Shown here one piece after another: positions 1 to 5,913 of a stretch of 5,913 nt of DNA (position 1 is the stretch's first letter; every line of letters begins with the position of its first letter). This DNA comes from JANXQE01 sp035294005 (GTDB lineage: Bacteria > Verrucomicrobiota > Verrucomicrobiia > Limisphaerales > UBA8199). The stretch spans positions 1-5,913 of the forward strand of contig DATGLT010000161.1 in assembly GCA_035294005.1 (NCBI GenBank), written 5' to 3'. A model generated the notes under the pieces. It was not told the DNA's origin and ran no database searches. It was given only the letters and a program-made list of their open reading frames with translations. Made by a program: the position numbers and the translations under genes.

Positions 1-329
1 TTGGCGAATCCTATTACGAGCTCTATTACCGCAATTTCGAGGACCCGACCAATGCCCGGCCCGAACCGGTCGTGCTGGCGTCCATATTGACCGATGCGGT
101 GAATGCCAACCTGCGCGTGCGCGGGCGCGTCCTGCTCGACCGGGTCAATGGCGTGCGGATTAATAGGATGGACGACCTCGTCAAAGCCTTTGAAACGACG
201 ACCAACGACTTCGACCTAATCGAATTCCTGCCTCACGAGAGCTTCGAAACGCTCGACCGGGCCGAAGTTGCCAAGGCCAACACACGCATTTTAAAAACAT
301 ACGGCATCGCAAAGGATCGACGCTTATGA
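1..329 (+). CDS. Deg9-type PDZ protein, C-terminal part (5' end outside window)
   Basis: The frame beginning GGC at position 3 is open from the window edge to the TGA at 327-329, giving 108 visible codons; the true start lies upstream. The visible part aligns end to end with the last ~105 residues of the next gene: a tyrosine-rich stretch, an RPxxVVL strand, a VLLDRVNGVRI segment matching VLDKVNGQRI, and a closing RILKTYGI matching RVLQRYGI. As I remember it, this is the C-terminal PDZ domain of plant Deg9-like HtrA proteases, where NG marks the turn before the PDZ helix. The protein is therefore probably the tail of an exported HtrA/Deg-family protein. Whether its protease domain is active cannot be seen. 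A GTG at 72-74 lies inside the domain and is not a credible start. The stop overlaps the next ATG, so the two genes are likely co-transcribed and translationally coupled. Confidence 0.8.
   Translation, partial: GESYYELYYRNFEDPTNARPEPVVLASILTDAVNANLRVRGRVLLDRVNGVRINRMDDLVKAFETTTNDFDLIEFLPHESFETLDRAEVAKANTRILKTYGIAKDRRL
311..316 (+). promoter_or_regulatory. Shine-Dalgarno for the 326 start
   Basis: AAAGGA lies 9 nt before the ATG at 326, inside the end of the upstream gene. It supports this start and the ATGA overlap arrangement. Confidence 0.6.
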
Positions 330-1816
330 AACGACTCGTGCCGCTCATCTTTTTGCTGCTGACGTCAGTGGCGGCCGGGCCGGCCCAGGAACTCAGCCGA
401 GCCAAAGCGTCGGCCTGGGAAAAATCGATCGTCACGATTGAGGCTTCCCGAAAACAGTACGATTATTACCAGCCCTGGACCCGCAAAACGAGCCGTGTCC
501 AAAAGACCGGGGTTGTCCTTTCGGATCGCCAGATCCTGACGACGGCCGACGAACTGTATGATCGAACCCTGGTGCGACTGCAGAAGAACGGCCGCGGACG
601 CTGGTGGCCGTGCGACGTAACCTGGGTCGATTACCACGCGAACCTGGCGCTGGTGACCAGCACCAACGAAAACTTCTGGGCCGGGCTGAATCCGGCGCAA
701 TTAGGGGGCAGCGTGGCTGATGACGCCGCCCTGCAGATCCTGCGCTGGCGCGAGGGCAACCTTGAGAACCGCCACGCCGAGTTCACCCAATTCACCGTGC
801 GTGAAGGCCAGCTGGCGGCAATTAACCAACCGGTTCTTGAAGCCGACTCGGATATCCAAAATGCCGGATGGAGCGAAATGGTCACCGCCAATTCCCACGT
901 GGTTGGAATTCTATCGTCGCAAGACGGAAGGTTGTGCACGGCCATTCCGGCGAGTTTCATCAAAGACATCCTGGAGGCCCGCAGGCAAAACCGTTACCAA
1001 GGGTTGGGCTACTTTCATTTCTTTTGGCAAGGCGCGCAAAACCTGGCTTCGCTGGCCCGGCTGAAGTTGCCGGGCGAACCGCGTGGCGTCATTGTCAGTT
1101 CGGTACCGCCGAGGCCTGATGGGGGCGAGCAGGTCATTCGCACACAGGATGTCATCTTGAACGTGGACGGGTTCGATATGGACATTCAAGGGGACTATGT
1201 GGATCCGCAATACGGCAACATCATGCTGGAGAACCTCGCGACCCGAAACCGGTGGGCCGGTGACGATGTCAAAATGCAAATCTGGCGGGATGGGCAGCTG
1301 ACCAATGTTGTTTACCGGCTGCCGAAATTTGAATACTCGATTTCAATCGTGCCCGCGGCAACGTTTGACCAGGATCCCGAGTACCTGATCCTCGGAGGCC
1401 TCGTCTTTCAACCGTTGACCGATTCTTATTTGCAAAGCTGGGGCAGCGATTGGCGCCGGCGGTCGCCGTTCCGATTGAACTATTACCACAGCGAACAGCC
1501 CACGCAGCAGCGTCCCGCATTGGTACTAATGTCCCAGGTGCTGCCCGACGCATACAACATCGGCTACCAGGAACAGCGCGCTCTGGTGCTCGATAAGGTG
1601 AACGGCCAGCGGATCAGCCGCATGACCGAACTCCGCCAGGCCCTCGAAAAGCCGGTCAATGGCTATCACATCTTGGAATTCATGCAGAGCGATTCTCTCC
1701 GCAAGATTGTCCTTGCCGCCGGCGATCAGGAAAAGGACGCCACAGCGCGCGTGCTGCAGCGATACGGGATCGAAGAGCCTTTCCACTTCTCGGGTAAAGA
1801 CGCCGAGACCCAGTGA
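326..1816 (+). CDS. Exported Deg9/HtrA-like trypsin-PDZ protein, probable pseudoprotease
   Basis: The 496-residue product starts with a signal peptide (MKR, hydrophobic residues 4-17, likely cut after GPA20), so it should act in the periplasm or envelope. A trypsin-like domain covers about 25-215, a first PDZ-like domain about 225-330, and a Deg9-type C-terminal PDZ about 340-485 (GGLVFQPLT 357-365, SQVL 403-406, NIGY 411-414, VNGQRI 425-430). HtrA proteases normally carry a TxAH, a DLAL and a GNSGGP motif. Here the matching places read LTTADEL (D75), ANLALV (N106) and NAGWSEM (179-185), so His and Asp are replaced and the Ser position is Gly in an ungapped fit to the following VVGI strand (S183 is offset). 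Proteolysis by the normal mechanism is unlikely; chaperone, scaffold or regulatory roles are possible. It overlaps its upstream paralogue by 4 bp. The family call is strong; inactivity is inferred. Confidence 0.85.
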   Translation: MKRLVPLIFLLLTSVAAGPAQELSRAKASAWEKSIVTIEASRKQYDYYQPWTRKTSRVQKTGVVLSDRQILTTADELYDRTLVRLQKNGRGRWWPCDVTWVDYHANLALVTSTNENFWAGLNPAQLGGSVADDAALQILRWREGNLENRHAEFTQFTVREGQLAAINQPVLEADSDIQNAGWSEMVTANSHVVGILSSQDGRLCTAIPASFIKDILEARRQNRYQGLGYFHFFWQGAQNLASLARLKLPGEPRGVIVSSVPPRPDGGEQVIRTQDVILNVDGFDMDIQGDYVDPQYGNIMLENLATRNRWAGDDVKMQIWRDGQLTNVVYRLPKFEYSISIVPAATFDQDPEYLILGGLVFQPLTDSYLQSWGSDWRRRSPFRLNYYHSEQPTQQRPALVLMSQVLPDAYNIGYQEQRALVLDKVNGQRISRMTELRQALEKPVNGYHILEFMQSDSLRKIVLAAGDQEKDATARVLQRYGIEEPFHFSGKDAETQ

Positions 1817-1845
1817 GGTGAACCGGGGCAGTGTTCGGTTTGCCT
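1816..1845 (+). terminator. Hairpin filling the convergent gap, possible terminator
   Basis: Positions 1816-1827 pair with 1834-1845 as a 12-bp stem (8 Watson-Crick and 4 G-U pairs) around a 6-nt loop. It fills the gap between the plus-strand PDZ gene and the minus-strand GH20 gene and includes a base or two of each stop codon. The G-U pairs become A-C mismatches in the minus-strand transcript, so the plus-strand gene would benefit more. No T run follows, so it is not a classical intrinsic terminator. Confidence 0.3.
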
Positions 1846-3484
1846 AATGGCGATACTGAATGCCCAGTTGGTCGAGTCGGGCTTTTTGAACTTCCAAACG
1901 ACGGCTGAAATCGTCCCAGTTCCTGGAATGTTTCGGCGACCACACCACTTCCGCCAGCGCGCAGAGCCTCGGAAAAGTCATGTACTCGACGCGGGACATC
2001 GAGGGAATATATTCCGTCCAAAGATTGGCCTGGGCTCCGAGAATGAGTTTCTGGTGCGCTGAGTCGAGTTGCGCCGGCACCGGTTCGAAGCTGTAGACTT
2101 TTTCCAGGGGCAGGTAAGCGCCGGCGGCAGGCGGCTCGGCATTGCGATCCTGCGACTGGTAAAAATCCAAGTAGCAAAATTCTTCCGGCGACATCACCAC
2201 ATCGTGACCGGTGCGCGCGGCCTCAACCCCCCCTCCAATCCAGTCCATCAGGACGGTACCTTGGGCGAGCGTCCCGGACCCAATCTCGCTCCAGCCGACG
2301 GCGCGTTTCCCATGCGCGTCGATGAATTGCTCGAGCCGATGGAAAAAGTAGTGCTGAAGCTCGTGTTCATCTTTGAGCCCTTCCTGTCGAATCCGCGTCT
2401 GACACCGGGGACACTTTCGCCAGTTTTGTTTCGGCACCTCGTCGCCCCCGATGTGAACGAACGGACCGGGAAATAATTCCATAACTTCGGCCAGTACGTC
2501 ATCCAGGAACTTGAATGTTTCATCGTTACCCGGGCAGAACACACCGGCGGAAACCGCTTCGCTCATGTCCGTGGTGTATGGCCCCCCTGAACAACTGAAC
2601 TGGGGATACGCCGCCAGGGCCGCGCTCGAATGTCCCGGCACGTCAATTTCGGGAACGATGGTGATGTTTCTTGCATGGGCGTAGGCGACGATTTCGCGAA
2701 TGTCCGCCTGCGAATAGAAACCGCCGTAACGTCCCTGCGCGTCATATGCTGTGCTGGATTTTGCGTCCAGGTTGAAGCCAATGCGCTTGCGCCAGGCGCC
2801 GACTTTTGTCAGCTCAGGGTATTTCTTGATCTCGAGTCGCCAGCCCTGGTCATCGGTCAAATGCCAGTGAAAGATGTTCAACTTGTGAAGGGCCATTTCG
2901 TCGAGGAGCTTTTTGATTTCGGCCGTTGAAAAGAAGTGCCGGCTCACATCGAGCATGAAGCCTCTCCAGGTGAGGCGGGGCTGGTCGCGAATCCGCACGC
3001 ACGGGACGCTCCATGCCCGGGATCCCGCCGTGTGCTGGCCGAAAACCTGCGGCGGCAACAATTCGAGCAGTGATTCCGAACCGTATAACAGGCCAGCCGG
3101 TCCATTCGCGGCTATGCAGATATGATCCGGAGCGACGACAAGCTCGTAGCCTTCGGACCCAAGCGCCGGATCCATTCCCCGAGTGGTCAGAAGGATGGTC
3201 CCCCTGCCCTGCTCGTTGCTGGAAACCGGAGATAACGGCACGGCATACCCAGTGACGGTTCGAAGCCGCTCGACCAACAGCGTCGCCGCGAACGTTTGGG
3301 TTTCACAAAAAATCCCGCACTGGGGCCCCAGTTCAAATGTGCCATGCTGATGCTCAATTTCGGCAGGCTGAGGAATTATGGTCGGCAAACCCAGGGTGCG
3401 TTCAGCCTGCCGCTTTGCTTGCAGCGTCACAAACACGGCCACAGTAATGACCAGAATGATGGCTCCTGCTTTGGATTTTGGCAT
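1844..3484 (-). CDS. GH20 beta-N-acetylhexosaminidase, exported or membrane-anchored
   Basis: The 546-residue product should hydrolyse terminal beta-linked GlcNAc or GalNAc from chito-oligosaccharides, glycans or glycoconjugates by the substrate-assisted retaining mechanism of family GH20. Residues 7-21 are a hydrophobic helix after MPKSK, a signal peptide or anchor; I see no lipobox. A GH20b-like alpha/beta domain covers about 32-165 and the TIM barrel about 168-515. Barrel motifs are complete: RGFMLDVSRH (R174, D179, H183), FHWHLTDDQGWR 205-216, VPEIDVPGH 277-285, HIGGDE 344-349 with the polarising Asp348 and acid/base Glu349, W415, Y438, and QANLWTEY 485-492 (W489, E491). KCPRC 357-361 after the active site is common in the family. 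Length is normal and nothing is truncated. The ATG at 3484 has only a C-rich stretch before it instead of a Shine-Dalgarno, but a TAG three codons upstream in frame rules out a longer product. Confidence 0.95.
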   Translation of the reverse strand: MPKSKAGAIILVITVAVFVTLQAKRQAERTLGLPTIIPQPAEIEHQHGTFELGPQCGIFCETQTFAATLLVERLRTVTGYAVPLSPVSSNEQGRGTILLTTRGMDPALGSEGYELVVAPDHICIAANGPAGLLYGSESLLELLPPQVFGQHTAGSRAWSVPCVRIRDQPRLTWRGFMLDVSRHFFSTAEIKKLLDEMALHKLNIFHWHLTDDQGWRLEIKKYPELTKVGAWRKRIGFNLDAKSSTAYDAQGRYGGFYSQADIREIVAYAHARNITIVPEIDVPGHSSAALAAYPQFSCSGGPYTTDMSEAVSAGVFCPGNDETFKFLDDVLAEVMELFPGPFVHIGGDEVPKQNWRKCPRCQTRIRQEGLKDEHELQHYFFHRLEQFIDAHGKRAVGWSEIGSGTLAQGTVLMDWIGGGVEAARTGHDVVMSPEEFCYLDFYQSQDRNAEPPAAGAYLPLEKVYSFEPVPAQLDSAHQKLILGAQANLWTEYIPSMSRVEYMTFPRLCALAEVVWSPKHSRNWDDFSRRLEVQKARLDQLGIQYRH

Positions 3485-3490
3485 TGGGGG

Positions 3491-3676
3491 CTACGAGGTT
3501 TTCAGTCTAACACAATGCGCCAACATGTCCTCAGGTTTCGCGATGTGCAAGGCTGCGGCAGGGATTTGGGGGCACGCCAGGCGAAGATTTTGAAACACGG
3601 CCCGTCGAATACCACCGGGCCGGATAGCAGCTCTACGGAAGTCCGCAGCCGCGCTGCACCGCGCCATCACCGTCAC
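3491..3676 (-). CDS. Possible small leader ORF upstream of the GH20 gene
   Basis: A GTG at 3676 opens 61 codons closed by TAG at 3493-3491; a further ATG lies three codons in, at 3667. AGGAGT at 3691-3686 is 9 nt before the GTG, a better ribosome site than anything before the GH20 start. The stop is six bases (all C except a final A) from the GH20 ATG and in the same frame, so ribosomes ending here could restart on the hexosaminidase. The predicted peptide is rich in Ala and Arg, has no membrane segment and matches nothing I know. It may instead be a chance open frame in GC-rich leader DNA. Codon use gives no clear support either way. Confidence 0.25.
   Translation of the reverse strand: MTVMARCSAAADFRRAAIRPGGIRRAVFQNLRLACPQIPAAALHIAKPEDMLAHCVRLKTS
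3598..3622. repeat. Inverted repeat, 7-bp arms
   Basis: CGGCCCG at 3598-3604 is exactly complementary to CGGGCCG at 3616-3622, with an 11-nt spacer. It lies in the divergent control region, within the possible leader ORF. It could be a protein-binding operator or an RNA hairpin in the GH20 leader. It has no T tract, and arms this short and GC-rich can arise by chance. Confidence 0.35.
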
Positions 3677-3762
3677 TGTTTGTTGACTCCTAGCTTACAC
3701 TCCTCCCGCCATCTTAGCGTGGTTCGCGTGCGAGATCGGTCCATGTGATATATTCGTCTGTT

Positions 3763-3785
3763 GGAGGACGATGACCTGGACATAA
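3763..3785 (+). promoter_or_regulatory. GGAGG site with four-codon mini-ORF before the hydrolase
   Basis: GGAGG at 3763-3767 is followed 3 nt later by ATG ACC TGG ACA TAA (3771-3785). The TAA is in the hydrolase frame and lies 12 nt before its ATG at 3798. The hydrolase start has no good Shine-Dalgarno of its own, so ribosomes may load here and restart. The spacing to the mini-ORF ATG is shorter than ideal, so this may be coincidence. Confidence 0.25.
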
Positions 3786-3797
3786 TTTACACTAGCA

Positions 3798-4679
3798 ATG
3801 CCCCTGATGGATAAAGTGAATCAACGGATGCGGCTGAAGAATGGCAGGCAACTTGGGTTCGCCGAGTTTGGGGATCCGGGAGGCGTACCGCTCGTATATT
3901 TTCATGGCTGGCCGAGCTGCAGGCTGGAAGCGGAGGCTCTCGACACCATGTGCGCCGAGATGAGGATCCGCGTCATAGCTCCCGACCGGCCCGGGCTTGG
4001 CCTCTCTGAATTTCAACCTGCGCGGAAGCTTGTCGATTTTCCTGCTGATGTGATGGAACTATGTGCGAACCTGGGCATCAGCCGCTTCGCCGTGATGGGG
4101 GTCTCCGGCGGCGGTCCCTACGCTCTAAGTTGTGCAAGGCAATTGAGAGAACATTTGTCCGCCGCGCTCGTGGTCTGCGGCGTTGGACCGGCGGATGCAC
4201 CGGGAGCGACGCGGGAAATGGTAATGATCAACCGCTGTTTATTGTGGTTGGCGCGGCGCGTCCCTAAAGTCGCGCAACTAATCGCCGGCAGCGCCATGGC
4301 CATGGTTTGGAAAAAGGGCAACCAGGCGCTCCCCAGACATATCGAGGTCCGTTTGCCTCCTGCCGATCGCGAGGCGCTTAAATCAGAGAAACTACGCCGC
4401 ATCCTGACCGCGGCTTCTTCCGAGGCCATGCGAAACGGAGCTCGAGGCCCAGCCGCTGACGGTTTGATCTACGGACGGCCCTGGGGATTCGAGCTTAACG
4501 AGATCAAGGCCCCGGTGTTCCTGTGGCACGGTGAGGCAGATGTGATCGTTCCCGCGGCGATGGGCCATTTTCTGGCCGAGCAAATTCCCGGCTGCATTGC
4601 CCGGTTCTATCCGAAGGACGGACACTTTTCGTTGCCGTTTGAGAAGGGGCGAGAGATCCTGAGTGTTTCGCTGGAATAA
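3798..4679 (+). CDS. Alpha/beta hydrolase (alpha/beta-fold esterase/hydrolase-like)
   Basis: The 293-residue product has the full single-domain alpha/beta hydrolase layout, at the usual length. The oxyanion-hole strand and loop is YFHGWPSCRLEA (34-45), followed by APDRPGLGLS (61-70), the nucleophile elbow GVSGGGPYAL with Ser103 (101-110), a helical cap at about 135-215, the acid Asp248 in LWHGEADVIVP, and His276 in DGHFSLP. The HGxPxxRLEA and DRPGxGxS pattern is typical of a broad group of uncharacterised bacterial hydrolases, so the substrate (ester, amide, lactone or epoxide) cannot be told. There is no signal peptide, so it is probably cytoplasmic. An in-frame TAA at 3783 limits the start to ATG 3798 or ATG 3807; neither has a strong ribosome site. 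It is divergent from GH20 and separated from the next gene by a hairpin, so it is likely monocistronic. Confidence 0.9.
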   Translation: MPLMDKVNQRMRLKNGRQLGFAEFGDPGGVPLVYFHGWPSCRLEAEALDTMCAEMRIRVIAPDRPGLGLSEFQPARKLVDFPADVMELCANLGISRFAVMGVSGGGPYALSCARQLREHLSAALVVCGVGPADAPGATREMVMINRCLLWLARRVPKVAQLIAGSAMAMVWKKGNQALPRHIEVRLPPADREALKSEKLRRILTAASSEAMRNGARGPAADGLIYGRPWGFELNEIKAPVFLWHGEADVIVPAAMGHFLAEQIPGCIARFYPKDGHFSLPFEKGREILSVSLE

Positions 4680-4683
4680 ACTT

Positions 4684-4712
4684 GACGCAGAATTTCTTTT
4701 CATTCTTGCGTT
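4684..4712 (+). terminator. Hairpin just after the hydrolase stop, probable terminator
   Basis: Positions 4684-4693 pair with 4702-4712 (10 pairs, one G-U, with T4706 bulged) around an 8-nt pyrimidine loop. The hairpin starts 4 nt after the TAA of the hydrolase. The downstream DNA is AT-rich but lacks a clean T run, so it would be a weak intrinsic terminator. Confidence 0.4.
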
Positions 4713-4759
4713 CAATCCATTCAGTATTCATTATTGTTCTCACGGAATGGATGAACCCT

Positions 4760-5913
4760 ATGCAACCCTATCTCAAATCTACTTTACTGGCGTGCTCTCT
4801 CGCAGCTGGACAGTTCTTGAAGGCCCATGCGGAGTTCGCACCGATACTCATTAAGACCAATAGCTACAACTGCGATATCGTCGTTGAAAAGCGGTCTCCC
4901 CCGCCGGCGGTAATCGTTACCACCGCTTCAATGGACCAGGGCACTGCAAACGCCGGCTTTACATGGTTCGAAAGGGGTTACTTGCCCGAGTGGCCATCAA
5001 CCGGAATACCCGAGGCCGGCACGCTCTTGCCCAGTGATCGCTCCCCGGACCATGTATACAGGATGCCGCCAACTTATCATGGCCCGAACGCGTTCCTGGT
5101 CGATTCCACCTGTTCGAACGCGGTCATAACTTTCAAGACTCCCACGAACTGTGCGGTCCTTTCCTTTCTGACGAGCAGCGGGGTCGCACGGACCATTCTG
5201 GGTTACGAAATTCGGCACACCGACGGCACGTTCGAGAGCGGCACATTTACCAGCCCGAATTGGTATAGCGACGGAGATCCCGCATGGTCCTCCAATGGCA
5301 GGGCAAATGTGCAGACCTTTACGCGTTCCGATCTCAACACGTATAACCCGCGGCTGTACTCGGTGGACGTCTCGGTTTCCGATAACTTCACCGAAATTGC
5401 GGGAATTGGGTTGTCGTGGGTCAGCGGAAAAGGCCATGCGGCGATCCTGTCGATCAGTTGCGCGCCAAAGAAGGGCGATGCATTCATCCCGGTGGCGGTC
5501 AGCGGGTATACGCACGATATCGTGGTGGAAGCCGATGCGGTCAAACCGGGAGCTATTGAAACCAACACGACGGCAACGATGGAAGGCGGGACCAACGATT
5601 TTGGTTTTACCTGGTACGAACGGGGATACAACCCGGCCGCTGCGGATAGCGGTTTGCCGGCCCCGGGAAGTGTGGTGGTGAGTGAAAACGATCCCGCGCA
5701 CAGGTTCCAACTTCCGCCAAGTTACGAACAACCCGATGCTGTGGTTCTGGACCGATCTGGAACCGAGGCCAACATCTTCTTCGAAACGCCCGCGAAGTAT
5801 TCGGCAGTGTCGTTTTTAACTGCGGCAAGCGCGGGGGCACCGGCCATTCGTTGTGTGATTCGCCACGCCGACGGGTTCACGGAAACCAATTCGTTCGTAT
5901 CGTCTGATTGGCT
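4760..5913 (+). CDS. Secreted protein with tandem ~215-residue modules (3' end outside window)
   Basis: The frame from ATG 4760 is open to the window edge (384 full codons). The N-terminus is a signal peptide: one Lys, a hydrophobic core at 8-20, and likely cleavage after AHA24. ATG 4751 is in frame and adds only three residues; neither start has more than a GGA as ribosome site. After the signal comes a complete module at 36-249 and most of a second from 250. Both share DIVVE, a GFTW-aromatic-ERGY motif, PP(T/S)Y, SFLT and IRHxDG. The rear half of module 1 (about 157-234), with NPRLYSVDVSVS and a closing GHAAILSIS strand, reads like a beta-sandwich of the kind found in surface and carbohydrate-binding proteins. 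I do not recognise the family. An extracellular binding or surface-layer role is inferred only. Prediction of the reading frame is firm because the modules agree in this frame alone. Confidence 0.8.
   Translation, partial: MQPYLKSTLLACSLAAGQFLKAHAEFAPILIKTNSYNCDIVVEKRSPPPAVIVTTASMDQGTANAGFTWFERGYLPEWPSTGIPEAGTLLPSDRSPDHVYRMPPTYHGPNAFLVDSTCSNAVITFKTPTNCAVLSFLTSSGVARTILGYEIRHTDGTFESGTFTSPNWYSDGDPAWSSNGRANVQTFTRSDLNTYNPRLYSVDVSVSDNFTEIAGIGLSWVSGKGHAAILSISCAPKKGDAFIPVAVSGYTHDIVVEADAVKPGAIETNTTATMEGGTNDFGFTWYERGYNPAAADSGLPAPGSVVVSENDPAHRFQLPPSYEQPDAVVLDRSGTEANIFFETPAKYSAVSFLTAASAGAPAIRCVIRHADGFTETNSFVSSDW
4865..5913 (+). repeat. Coding tandem repeat, period ~642-648 bp, second copy cut by window end
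   Basis: Unit 1 runs 4865-5506 and unit 2 begins at 5507. Matching motifs are 214 residues apart at the start of the unit (DIVVE at 39 and 253) and 216 apart later (GFTW at 66 and 282, PP(T/S)Y at 103 and 319, SFLT at 135 and 351, IRHxDG at 151 and 367). The copies are clearly diverged in both protein and DNA, so this is an old duplication, not a fresh one. Confidence 0.8.

Larger units (their letters stand above)
3485..3797. other. Divergent intergenic region between GH20 and alpha/beta hydrolase genes
   Basis: These 313 bp separate two divergent genes and should hold both promoters. I found no pair of -35/-10 boxes good enough to name. What can be seen is a possible 61-codon leader ORF on the minus strand, an inverted repeat at 3598-3622, and a GGAGG plus four-codon mini-ORF at 3763-3785 on the plus strand. 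No known protein domain, tRNA or repeat family was recognised. Confidence 0.6.

Noticed and set aside
1680..2177. A 165-codon open frame on the minus strand
   Set aside because: It spans the end of the PDZ gene and the end of the GH20 gene in a different frame from GH20. Its product is low-complexity and matches nothing, and both overlapped genes are certain.
2069..2929. Two open frames on the plus strand (2069-2476, 2630-2929)
   Set aside because: Both are antisense to the GH20 barrel, which has all family motifs on the minus strand.
3296..3748. A 150-codon open frame on the plus strand
   Set aside because: More than a third overlaps the GH20 N-terminus in antisense. It has no recognisable domain and a composition typical of non-coding GC-rich DNA.
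3749..3754. TATATT as a -10 box for the hydrolase
   Set aside because: The sequence 16-18 bp upstream is GC-rich with no -35 resemblance, so the box alone is not enough.
4706..4734. TTGCGT and CATTAT, 17 bp apart, as a promoter for the secreted protein
   Set aside because: Only 3 of 6 and 4 of 6 bases fit the sigma-70 consensus, and the first box overlaps the arm of the preceding hairpin. It is too weak to call.
4997..5731. A 244-codon open frame on the minus strand
   Set aside because: It lies opposite the secreted repeat protein, whose frame has a signal peptide and two matching modules. The antisense product is Arg/His-rich with no domain, as expected of a shadow in GC-rich DNA.

Overview
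The window looks like part of a Gram-negative-type bacterial chromosome with rather high GC. The mix of genes would suit a Verrucomicrobiota-like (or Acidobacteriota-like) soil or aquatic heterotroph: Deg9-type PDZ proteins, a GH20 hexosaminidase and a large secreted repeat protein. This placement is inferred from protein style only; there is no marker gene. No tRNA, rRNA, CRISPR array, insertion sequence or phage gene was seen.

Layout. (1) 1-329, plus strand: the 3' end of a gene whose product ends in a Deg9-type C-terminal PDZ domain. (2) 326-1816, plus strand: a complete exported paralogue of it, joined by an ATGA stop/start overlap. Its trypsin-like domain has lost the usual His, Asp and Ser, so it is probably a pseudoprotease. 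(3) 1844-3484, minus strand: a GH20 beta-N-acetylhexosaminidase with an N-terminal export or anchor segment and an intact catalytic Asp-Glu pair. It converges on gene 2 across a 27-bp gap that is almost entirely a hairpin. (4) 3485-3797: a 313-bp divergent control region holding a possible small leader ORF for the GH20 gene, a 7-bp inverted repeat and a four-codon mini-ORF with its own Shine-Dalgarno. (5) 3798-4679, plus strand: a cytoplasmic alpha/beta hydrolase with a complete catalytic triad, followed by a hairpin that may be a terminator. (6) 4760 to the window end, plus strand: the start of a secreted protein made of tandem modules of about 215 residues, of no family I recognise.

How the genes fit together. 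Genes 1 and 2 are probably one translationally coupled envelope unit, with the second partner perhaps regulatory or chaperone-like. GH20 and the repeat protein are both predicted to leave the cytoplasm and may take part in handling glycans, but they are separate transcription units and the link is only suggestive. The alpha/beta hydrolase has no evident partner. The points most worth a second look are the triad-less Deg9-type protein next to its paralogue, the unrecognised tandem module at 4865-5913, and the in-frame leader ORF before the GH20 gene.
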